Positions 18,582-26,951 of a stretch of DNA of 26,951 bases are shown in pieces (position 1 is the stretch's first letter; each line of letters opens with the position of its first letter). Under the pieces are notes generated by a model. That model saw only the letters and a list, made by a program, of their open reading frames with translations, was not told where the DNA came from and did not search any database. This DNA is from Phaeoceros laevis (Eukaryota > Anthocerotophyta > Anthocerotopsida > Notothyladales). The position numbers and the translations under genes are program-made. Location: the NCBI GenBank assembly GCA_049999765.1, contig JBNGIQ010007619.1, forward strand, positions 1 to 26,951, written 5' to 3'.

Positions 18582-20199
18582 ATGGAGGTCGGCCAGCCAC
18601 AATCTGCGTATGTGCACTACAAGAAATTCCGAAGACTGGTCAAGAAAAATGCGTCTCTAGGCATTGCGGTTGCACCACTTTCTCATTCTCCAGGCTCCTC
18701 CTTCAGCCAATCCGCGGATGCATTTAATGAAGTGCTGGCATTTGCGAGATGGTTCCCCCAAGCCGAGGAGGATTTTGCAGATTCATCGTCGAGCGCCGGT
18801 AAAGGTCTGTAGGAGATCTCCATGTGGAATAAGTCCACCAAGGCCTCCATGTGGACTTGCAAGTCTTGTCGTCCAGACTGAACTCCTTACTACTGAGTGA
18901 GAAGTTCACATAGAGGAGAAACTGATTCCATGTTTTGTACGCAGCCGACGATTGTGTAGATGGCCTGGTGGAAACAGCTTCCTCTGTGGTGCTTTTCTGT
19001 AGAAGCCATGGTCGGAAAGTTCTGCGCCGGCGTTTTGCGTCTGGCATTTGCAAGCCCCTGGTTCTCCTTGGGATGATGAGGGCTACCAGATGGTCAAGCA
19101 TGAAAGAAGGAAGCCGTTTGGTCAGCTATGCGGCTTTCAATGCCTTGGCCATCCGGAAGATTGAGATCAAACTTGCACAGGTGCGAAATTAAAGCTCGAT
19201 TCTCCGGATCCGTCACTTTCTCAAAGGAGCCATGTATCAAATGCGACTTTGACCGTGAGTGCATGCATCAAATGTGCAGGGGCAATCTCCAGGAGCAACG
19301 TACGCTATTAGAACTAAACTATCCTCCATGCACGCAGAGATTTTGCAATCACCTTTGCTCGTGGAATTGATTGCTGCTCATGTCGATCATCCACCAAGCG
19401 TGCAAGGAAGATGTAAGCCTCTACCCCAAGGGTTTCAAGAGTTTTCGTGCGACTTTAATGGGGTGAAGCCTACCCTATCATGTGTCACCCTCGACTCTTT
19501 CCGTCTGGATTTTGAGCTCAGCTGCTCCATTTGCCTTGTGAGTACATCTGCCTTGTGCTTACTGACCACAGAGCTTGTGAAGGTTGCGCTTTCCAAGAGT
19601 ACTTTAATAGAGATCTAGATGGAGCTGACGCAAAGTGCGCGCAAAACTTGGGCATTCCAGGACACGTTTTTTTGTCCCGTAGCGCTTAGCTGCGGACACA
19701 TATTTTGTCACAGTTGTGCCTGCTCCACAGCGTCTGTACCAACTTTTCAAGGGCTAGAACTTGCCAAACGAAGTGCAAAGTGCCCGCTTTGCAGACAGGT
19801 ATTACAGTCCCCTAACACCATGTTTGCGTACAGTGCTCAGGATTGGCCTTGTTCATCCCCTAAGCATGTCACTTCCAGCCAATTGAAGTGAAGCTGATGA
19901 CCTTTAAAACGCATTTGCGCAGATGGGGGTGTACCAAGATGCCACCGACCTTCTGGAGCTAACTGGACTCATCAAACACAGGTATGTATCGGATGGATAG
20001 AAAGTTGTTGCTTGCAAGAGCATGTAAGGAGGATGTCAAGGAACAGTTACTGAAAACCATTTTGTCCCGGCCAATCTCTGCTAGATGCAAGACCTACTGG
20101 CAAGAACGTAGTCGAAAGGAGCGAGCCCAACAGCTACAGCAGATTAAAGACTTCTACAATGAGGAGCTCAGAGCTGTCATGGGGTATACAGACCACTAA
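18582..20199 (+). CDS. Diverged SPX-RING paralogue with degraded SPX
   Basis: Exons 18582-18798, 18945-19180, 19280-19537, 19661-19798, 19923-19981 and 20085-20199 give an uninterrupted 340-aa frame. Intron number and phases equal those of the upstream NLA-like gene, and exons 4 and 5 are the same length (138 and 59 nt), so this is a tandem duplicate. The C3HC4 RING is complete (C233, C236, C248, H250, C253, C256, C278, C281) with CPLCRQ retained, and the tail keeps YWQERSRKERAQQ. The SPX half has decayed. The first helix (MKF...) is absent because a TGA lies in frame at 18561-18563. YKKFRRLVKK (13-22) is all that is left of the second helix. KILKKYDK has become KIEIKLAQ (144-151), while LVSYAAFNALAIRKI just before it is conserved. 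Inference: an E3 ligase no longer able to bind inositol pyrophosphate, or an early pseudogene. The open frame and intact splice sites favour a gene. Confidence 0.75.
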
Positions 20200-20547
20200 T
20201 GGCACGGTGATGTAAATTATGTGTATCTACTTACCTAGACATCTAGTGACTAATCTACTTTGTCTTCATTATTGAGCTTGTCTTGGCGCCATTTCTTTAC
20301 AGTTTGTTGTTACATTTTACCCCTTGCTTTGGGGTCCCTAGCACGCTAGTGCAAGCCCAAAGCCTACATACCTAGCCTGCTAAACTTAACTATTCAGTAA
20401 TGCAAACAAGCTCTAAGCTTTTCCAGCAACGTTTTGGCGTTGCATAAGTTTTGCAGGTAGTTGTTGTGGCATAGCAGGTTCGATTCGATCTCTGCAGCCT
20501 CTTCATGCCTTAAAGTCCTCACAACTTGGTTCTCGAGATGGTTGATC

Positions 20548-20649
20548 AGTCTGTGAGGAACCTCAACTTGCCTTGAGTCAAGGTCATAAAAACTTCCTAG
20601 TCTGTGAGGAACCTCAACTTGCCTTGAGTCAAGGTCATAAAAACTTCCT
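20548..20649. repeat. Perfect 51-bp tandem duplication
   Basis: 20548-20598 and 20599-20649 are identical. 51 is a multiple of three, so the minus-strand open frame across it (about 20394-20690) carries a 17-residue repeat. Confidence 0.9.
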
Positions 20650-20702
20650 AGACTGACTCTGATTCTGATTCCAGGACCAGCACTCGACAAGGGGAGCTGC
20701 CC

Positions 20703-20756
20703 TTACTACCACATAGAACGAAGGATTTATTACTACCACATAGAACGAAGGATTTA
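20703..20756. repeat. 27-bp tandem duplication with partial third copy
   Basis: 20703-20729 and 20730-20756 are identical, and a third unit starts at 20757 (TTACTACCACA). On the minus strand it encodes a repeated LCGSNKSFV in a short open frame. Confidence 0.9.
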
Positions 20757-20867
20757 TTACTACCACACAGAGTAACTAGCCCGGTATCAGGATTGACATG
20801 TCCCGATACCGGCCCATGGCCCCTCTCTTCAGGCCACATAGCCCCTCTTAGAGTAGGCCTAACAAAC

Positions 20868-21076
20868 TAACATTGCTTAACCACCATAGGTTGACTAGCT
20901 AGGTATATATAGGTAGTGGGCTGTGCTATTGTTCAATCTCAGGTTGGGTTGCCCGTATACTAGCTATATTGCCTTTGTCACGCAATTTTGTCCAATCAAT
21001 CCAACCCAGCTCCAGCAACGGAGCCGGGAGGTTAGCGGGGTTAGACGAGGCCATAACCCTTTTTTGGTGTCAAGGC
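20868..21076 (+). mobile_element. Possible LTR-retrotransposon fragment (LTR end and PBS)
   Basis: A TATATATA promoter-like stretch (about 20903-20910) is followed by a 22-base block that recurs at 25210-25231. TGGTGTCAAGGC at 21065-21076 resembles the TGGTATCAGAGC primer-binding site of plant Copia elements (complementary to initiator tRNA-Met). No reverse transcriptase, integrase or second LTR was recognised, so only a degraded fragment can be proposed. Confidence 0.3.
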
Positions 21077-21309
21077 GCGATCATTGTATTTTGAGCTTGA
21101 TTGCAGTACTTGGAGGTAAGAGACCAAAGTTAGACTTGGTTCTTTTAAATTTCCCTAATTGAGCTTGTTGTCACTCGTTTCGTGCATCTAATGCAAAAAA
21201 GGAACTCTAACCTCTAGTGGAGACATTAAATATATGCGCCAAAAAAAACATACATCTACACCTAGTGCCATCATGGTGCTGTCTTCCACACTATTAGGCC
21301 GATTCTATT

Positions 21310-21429
21310 GTGAGGCACTACACCCACTTCGTTTGGTTGATCGGAAGCCATGTGCTGTGCTTCAAGCTCGTGAGGCACTACACCCACTTCGTTAGGTTGA
21401 TCGGAAGCCATGTGTTGTGCTTCAAGCTC
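21310..21429. repeat. 60-bp tandem duplication, two mismatches
   Basis: 21310-21369 and 21370-21429 differ at two positions. On the minus strand, in an open frame of 136 codons without an ATG start (21271-21681), it encodes a duplicated 20-residue segment, ELEAQHMASDQPNEVGVVPH. The frame may be a transposon remnant; family not recognised. Confidence 0.9.
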
Positions 21430-22214
21430 ATTCTGACCTAACACATCTCCAACACTATAGCTTGGCCCAGCTGCATGTTCTCCATTCAGTTCAGTGAAGG
21501 ACACCGTCCCCAACCGACCAGCTGTCGCTTTGTAGTAATCAACATGGCTTTGGTGCACCATTTGATCCAGGTTAGGGATATATATACACAATCTGGGAGT
21601 GCCTACTTCATGTTCTCCTTTTGATATGTCTGAAGAGACTTGTTGCATAACTGTAGCATGGCTCCAAAGATGCCTCTCCAAGCACTCGTACCTTTGATTT
21701 CAAGCTTTTTGAGAGAAAGCAACCCGATATTGATGCCCATTCAGGCTTTTCGTAGTGTTCTGCAGTAGCCCTGGCAATTTGCCAGCTCAGCTGTCCCCTC
21801 TCCAAAGGGAGCGCCATCATAACTGGCGCCCCAAGGTAGATCACCACTTAGTTTTACTTTTGGACAAATCCTCTTCGCTCCCTTCCACCAGTCCTGCGAG
21901 CATCTTGGCAAGTAGATGCTTGTTGAACCCATGAAAGCATTCCAACCCTAATTGGCACAAAAGTGATAAAAGCCATCTTCTAAAATTTCAGCAAAATAGC
22001 TGTTTATAATTTATGTTTATAGTAGAAACAAGACCAAAATGGATTCTTAGCTCTTTGTTCATAAAGTGAAAATGGGTGATACATAAGGCGGATTGGCTAA
22101 TTTGGCTTGAGGGGCAGAAGTGTCCAAACTAATAAGAAAGGAAGGACTTTAGTCCAAGATGAACTCATTCCAAGATGAACAACTCTCAGGAGTCATGTAA
22201 TACTTTCTATGTAT

Positions 22215-22395
22215 AGTTCCATACTGGGATGTTTCTAGAATAAATGATATACCCTTAGTTCTAACTAAATTTAGCATACCACCCATAAGGTAAAGTCCAC
22301 CTTTAGAATCTATACATAAGATGAGTGAAACTCCCCTCAGTTCCATACGGGGATGTTTCTAACTAAATTTAGCACACTACCCAAAAGGTAAAGTC
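22215..22395. repeat. Imperfect direct repeat with internal deletion
   Basis: 22215-22297 and 22339-22395 share AGTTCCATAC, GGGATGTTTCTA, ACTAAATTTAGCA and GGTAAAGTC in order. The second copy lacks about 25 bases in the middle. Confidence 0.7.
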
Positions 22396-23197
22396 ATGCA
22401 GCTCTGTTACCCTCTTCACAAACACCCTGTCTACATCAGTCGAGGTAGCTCCTGACTCCCATGCCATAACAAAATATATGCGCTCTTGAAAAAAGGGGGG
22501 TGGTGCATTTGGGATTCCATAATTTTGAACAGAAACAATACATTGGAATCAATTTAAGCAAATGCGGCAGTTGCCTCCAGAGAGGCTTCAAAAGGCAACT
22601 TGGACTAACCTGCGTATGCATGTCCACACAAAAAATTCGGCAAGACTTGGGTTTCTCTTTAGGCAGAGCCGACAAAAATCCCGTGTTGCGACGAAGCTCC
22701 TCCTCTATTGGCTGCTGGTTTCCGTCTCTGTCCAGCGGAGTCCCGAATAGGCGAATATCTCGGATGGTGGTGAGCTAGTACTCTACGGGGTTTGATGGAG
22801 AGGTTCCAAGATAAGATTGAGGAGAAATACCAGATCTTCATCAAATCAGATCCAAAGAAGTTTTGGATCAAGATTTTGAATCAAGATCCTGCCTTGGTTG
22901 AGTGTTTGAAAAACTGTACACAAATCTCTTGTGAAGGCGCGTCAGAGCTGCTTTGTTGTCAGGGACATTCTCTTGCCGCGATTCTAAGAAAAGCCTAACA
23001 GCTTGTCAGCGCGGTTTCTGCCGATCCGCTAGTAACAATTGAAAATACGGGAGATACAGTTGCGCAAAACCTGTGAACAACCACACCCTCATGGCTTTTA
23101 GCACAGCAGCGGCGGCCACCACCGCATCCTGCCTTGCATTCCGCTTTGCAATGTTTTTCTCGTCATCGTCCATCGACGCCGATCAAGGGCGCGGGCA

Positions 23198-23246
23198 CAG
23201 GGAGGGGAGAGGGAGGGGAGAGAGGGAGGGAAGAGGGGACAGAGGC
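23198..23246 (+). repeat. Purine tract with multiple G-runs
   Basis: Seven runs of three or more G separated by 1-5 bases begin at 23200 (GGGAGGGGAGAGGGAGGGG spans the first four). This meets the usual G-quadruplex pattern on the plus strand. No gene is adjacent. Confidence 0.7.
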
Positions 23247-24354
23247 GAGTTAAGCGCGAGATGCGAGAATACGAACGCTTCAATAGATCGTCTGTAACAG
23301 ATTGGCAAGCTAACTTTCTTACGCAGATTTATTCTAATCTGTCTTAGCATCTACATGAAGGCAAGCATCTTGCACAACTAGAACTAGATGCTAGTGGTGT
23401 TTTTCGTTTTGCCCATGGCCCCTTGACATTGCAACAGGCTAAAGCTACTCAGTATGTAGGTCAAAGAAAGCAGCCCGCACCTGCTTCCTTCCATTCATGG
23501 GCAATATCCTGGGCAATAAGACAGGTCAATAGACATGAGTGTTCTGTGCGGCGTGTGAGGTCGGAGTTTGAATCCTACGACACATGCATCAATCCAAGGA
23601 AAATATTGATTTGAAAAGGCGCCGTGAGGTGGTACGACATTAATTGTCTTACAAATTTACACAAACATATGTAGCATCTATCAGAATAATATATCTGAGG
23701 TACCTCAATGTGGTGGGCCTAAAAAATTCTTGGTGCATCATTGATTTCGAGCTAGCTGGATTAGTTGGAGATCGCATGTTCTTTCAATCAGACTATCTGA
23801 CTAAGTCTGGCATAGTTAAAGAGAATGCACATCAATCTAACTAACATGCAGTAGTTGGGTAGGGAAATAGTATGTACTATTGGCTCCAGACTGTTTGGAT
23901 TGGCCAGGGCTGTGCAACAATTTGGGGGTATGCTTAGTTCTGGTCATTACCCGACAATTGAGGTACCTCTGGACGCCTTGGCAATAATTGATTAGGTTGA
24001 ACATCACGGAATTTAAGAAAACTGTAGCTATTGAATATTGGTTTAAGAATTTCTTTGTCCAACTAAGCTAACTAGGGACCAGCAGGTAGGAAGCACCATG
24101 CACAATTCCAGACTGATCATCAGGGGTACTGGTCATCTCATTTTATTTGGAGGGTCGACTTTAGACTGTGTGTATAGTAGGTCCACAACTGTAAAGTAAA
24201 TGGCTCTACATTAGGTGGGTTGCAAAAGGCTAGTCCCCAAACGTTTGAAGTAAAAGTGGCCCAAACGGAGAGGGCCCCACCTTTAAACCCTCCTTTTCGT
24301 TTATTAGTTTATAAGCTCATTAGCCCGGTTGGTCCGCGCCCAGATCGGTAAAAA

Positions 24355-24370
24355 TCATTCATTCATTCAT
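24355..24370. repeat. TCAT tetranucleotide repeat
   Basis: Four TCAT units follow a GC-rich segment (24325-24350) and an A-run, a layout sometimes left by a retroposon tail. Confidence 0.8.
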
Positions 24371-24537
24371 TAGCCTATTAGTTTAGCAAGTTATTTGCTA
24401 GGTCTGCCTACTGCCAGCATACATGTCATTGACATTTAGGTTGGTAGTCCACCCACCCAAAAGGCAGCACACCAGATTCCCGCAAGGGCATAGGCGTGAT
24501 TATTGTCCATTACTATTACTACTACCCACCACATGGC

Positions 24538-24552
24538 ATGTATGTATGTATG
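24538..24552. repeat. ATGT tetranucleotide repeat
   Basis: About four ATGT units followed by ATGCATGC. Short microsatellite. Confidence 0.8.
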
Positions 24553-24658
24553 CATGCAGCATACCCATGTACTCGCAAATGAGTTCATGGCCGTTACTGA
24601 GGTTGATGCTGATGGCAGATATATGCTTTATTTATGAGGTAGTGCTCAAGTTGATTAA

Positions 24659-24763
24659 TGAGTTTCTACAACATTAGCTTACTAATGAGTCTATAATATG
24701 GAAAGCTGATTTATGACTTTCTACAACATTCGCTTGCTACCGAGCCTATAATATGGAAAATTG
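24659..24763. repeat. 55-bp period direct repeat
   Basis: 24659-24709 and 24714-24763 share TTTCTACAACATT, GCTT and CTATAATATGGAAA with several substitutions. It is older than the perfect duplications nearby. Confidence 0.75.
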
Positions 24764-25466
24764 GTAGTTTCCAAGGTTGTCTGCCTTCACAAAGTTGCAG
24801 ATGCATAGCATTGGTGCACACATACATGATATGTGGCGAGCCTTTGTGCATTTGGGCCATTTTTACTCCAAACTACGATGAAAATATAACTATATACATA
24901 TCATATATTATAACCCATGACTTGTTCCTTACTACAACAGCAACAGGCTAACCACTTGGGCTACCCCACTTGCATGATAGGTAATGAATAGCAATGTTAT
25001 ATCAAATCATTTGAAGAAGCCTACTCCCCTATGTTTCGGAAACGGTTTTGCGGTACAAAAAGTTGTGCCGTTTCTTAGTGTTTCAAACTTGTCTCTTTGG
25101 ACCCATGAAGAGGAAACGTGCAATTTTTAGTGCTACGGACTCCGTTATGGCATTTTTTACTCAGTGTCTGAAATACCGTTCCGCACTGCCAGAAAGGCTG
25201 TGCCACAAAGGCTGTGCTATTGTTCAATCTCCTCACTACCCAGCAGGTCGTATGGTGGTGTGCTCAATTCCCTTGTGGAGTTGGTATACCGCGGCTCTTT
25301 ACTACTACTACTACATGCCTCTATTTTCTAGGTATATTGTTTTCCAGATACCGGATATATGCTTGTATTTCTTGGATAATGCTTTGGAAGGAAGGACAGA
25401 TTGATCCTAGCTTTGGAGCTTGGGCGCCTTGAAACTTATTCCACCATGACTTTTTACCAAGAAACT

Positions 25467-25648
25467 CAAGACCTATTGTTAAGAAAGAAGTTGAAAAGAG
25501 CGAATTACAAGATATTAAAGAATTCTATAATCAGGAGCTCATAGCTTTCATGGGGTATATATACATGGGGATCCAAGTTTGGAATTGATAACCTCCTAAA
25601 ACTACACACACACATACCACTAATAGCAGGGTGATGTAAATTATGTGC
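25467..25648 (+). pseudogene. Broken third copy of the NLA-like last exon and 3' flank
   Basis: The segment aligns with the last exon and 3' flank of the second SPX-RING gene (20090-20222). Shared landmarks are CAAGACCTA, ATTAAAGA.TTCTA.AAT, AGGAGCTCA, TCATGGGGTAT and, past the stop, GGTGATGTAAATTATGTG. The exon frame meets TAA soon after the YW position, an 8-base deletion shifts the frame, and about 50-60 bases are inserted before the 3' flank. No RING or SPX sequence was found upstream, so only the 3' end was duplicated or survives. The translation of the surviving part, IKEFYNQELIAFMGY, parallels IKDFYNEELRAVMGY of the parent. Splice signals and the upstream intron are not preserved. Confidence 0.7.
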
Positions 25649-25889
25649 TCCATATATGAGCTAGCAAGAGTACAATGATGCAATCCACATAAGCTTTGTT
25701 AACTAGTTTTCCATAGCTAGGATGAATGCCACTCTCCAACCCTTTAGCATATGCATGTAGTGATGTGATGTGATTGTCATTTGAGGAGGTTAGACGGCCC
25801 CATAGAGGGTCCCCTAGTAGTAGTAAGGTGTCGCGCTATCTCGTTTGTGGTCATGGATAGTGTAGTGGTAGGTTGATTCAACGTTGTTG

Positions 25890-26029
25890 AAGGCTCTATG
25901 TTCAAAACAAATGACAAGCTCTGTCGGTACATATGGTTTATTTTATCACAGGGGTACATAAGGCTCTATGTTCAAAACAAATGACAAGCTCTGTCGGTAC
26001 ATATGGTTTATTTTATCACAGGGGTACAT
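25890..26029. repeat. Perfect 70-bp tandem duplication
   Basis: 25890-25959 and 25960-26029 are identical. A short further piece, AAGG plus TTTATTTTATCA, follows at 26030-26045. Confidence 0.92.
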
Positions 26030-26136
26030 AAGGTTTATTTTATCAAAGCGCACGCCGTTGGGTGCCATCCTGTTCTAAAATGAGATGATGGCTTCCTATG
26101 GTTGGCATGCTATATGTTATAAGTGTATACCTTCGT

Positions 26137-26253
26137 GTAGGAGGGCTTTCTGCAAAGGAGGAGGCTCCATACAAATACACTGAAAAAAAAAAAGCGTAGG
26201 AGGGCTTTCTGCAAAGGAAGGGGCTCCATACAAGTACAGTGAAAAAAAAAAGC
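26137..26253. repeat. 58/59-bp tandem duplication ending in A-runs
   Basis: 26137-26195 and 26196-26253 match with a few substitutions. Each ends in GAAAAAAAAA(AA)AGC, 9-11 A residues. Confidence 0.9.
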
Positions 26254-26398
26254 AACAAATGCTCCAATGAAAAACTTTGTACAAGTATACTTTAATTTAG
26301 GTTCTCCTGTAACGTCAGTCAAATTGACGCTTCATTGAAAAGTGGCGATTAGGATGGCCGTATATATGGTGTATTTGCAAGTATTTATATTACAACAA

Positions 26399-26425
26399 AT
26401 ACTAAAATACAACAAATACTAGAAT
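26399..26425. repeat. 17-bp period direct repeat
   Basis: ACAACAAATACTA occurs twice 17 bp apart in AT-rich sequence (from about 26392 to 26425). Confidence 0.7.
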
Positions 26426-26651
26426 GACAAGCATTACAAGCTCGGCGTTTTTACACGAATTCCCTTTCACCCTCACAGGCCCCTGCCCTCATGTTCTTCA
26501 AAATATCCCGGGTATCCACTGGAAAATAGCCCTGTTCTCACTTCCAATCAGCTCCCTTTCTTTTCAATCCGGGAGGAGACACATCATTCTGGTCATGTGT
26601 TCTGACTTCTGATACGTGGTGGATCAGTGTCCGCGATCCCTGTCCGTGTTT

Positions 26652-26767
26652 CAGTTTGACAGGGATAGAGTTACGCACGCACATTCACCCCAAGAGAAAG
26701 ACAACAATCTCAATTTGACGGGGATAAAGTTAAGCAAACACATTCACACCCAAAAGAAGGACAATCT
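26652..26767. repeat. 59-bp period tandem duplication, diverged
   Basis: 26652-26710 and 26711-26767 share TTTGAC.GGGATA.AGTTA, CACATTCAC and ACAATCT with scattered substitutions and small indels. Confidence 0.85.
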
Positions 26768-26951
26768 CTCGCACACACACCTGGGCACTGGTTAGATCTC
26801 AGTATTCTCACGGTCGTCCCTTACAACTGCAACGCCCGTTTGCGAATCGATGCACACGGTACCCATCCCTTACCACAATGTCTCTCTGTTCAAGCCTTGA
26901 CATAATTTCCGTGGAGCTGTGGCAGTCACTGCACATGCGTAGATTCTTCGT

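Larger units (their letters stand above)
20200..26951. other. Gene-poor, repeat-rich region
   Basis: 6.75 kb with no intact gene. Content: tandem two-copy duplications, an LTR-like fragment, simple repeats, a G-rich tract and a broken NLA last exon, listed separately. Open frames are short, mostly lack ATG starts or overlap repeats, and match no family I recognise. Base composition is AT-richer than the genic part. Confidence 0.65.

Noticed and set aside
21271-21681. Minus-strand open frame of 136 codons as a gene
   Set aside because: No ATG start, contains a recent 60-bp duplication, and no recognised domain; kept only as a possible transposon remnant.
25747-25754. Second GCATATGC octamer as a phosphate-response site
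   Set aside because: No gene is nearby and such octamers are expected several times by chance in this window.
20200-26951. CRISPR-like array or prokaryotic mobile element
   Set aside because: The repeats are contiguous doublets without regular spacers, and the flanking genes are spliced plant genes.

Overview
This window is nuclear DNA of a land plant. The genes are split by short GT-AG introns of about 84-300 bp. Their products belong to plant families: EXORDIUM-like apoplastic proteins, an SPX-RING ubiquitin ligase of the NLA/BAH1 type, an F-box protein and a plant TMEM8/PGAP6-like membrane protein. Compact introns and close gene spacing suggest a small genome such as that of a lycophyte or bryophyte, but the sequence alone does not fix the species. 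A run of ten N at 6412-6421 marks an assembly gap.

Layout. (1) 265-4578 (+): a 14-exon gene for a multi-pass membrane protein of the TMEM8/PGAP6 (CREST) family; one intron is GC-AG. (2) 4676-5146 (-): a convergent gene for a small secreted eight-cysteine protein, only 97 bp from gene 1, with a palindrome in the gap. (3) 5.3-7.5 kb: no gene seen. (4) 7501-8583 and 9975-10988 (-): two tandem, intronless EXORDIUM/PHI-1-like genes. (5) 11756-13027 (+): an intronless F-box gene divergent from the second EXO gene, sharing a 767-bp intergenic region. (6) 15604-17434 (+): a six-exon SPX-RING gene, clearly NLA/BAH1-like. (7) 18582-20199 (+): a diverged tandem copy with the same six-exon structure. It has an intact RING, but its SPX has lost the N-terminal helix and the KILKKYDK motif. 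(8) 20.2-26.95 kb: no intact gene. This part holds many two-copy tandem duplications, an LTR-like fragment with a primer-binding-site-like sequence, simple repeats, and a broken third copy of the NLA last exon at 25467-25648.

How the genes relate. NLA proteins use their SPX domain to sense inositol pyrophosphate/phosphate status and their RING to ubiquitinate phosphate transporters. EXO-family proteins were first named as phosphate-induced (PHI-1). A phosphate theme is therefore possible, but plant gene neighbourhoods are rarely functional units and I do not claim one. The most interesting object is the tandem SPX-RING pair, in which one member appears to have kept E3 activity while losing the phosphate-sensing surface, plus a third broken copy nearby.

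All exon boundaries were derived by hand from splice signals, reading-frame phase and remembered family similarity. No alignment program or RNA evidence was available.
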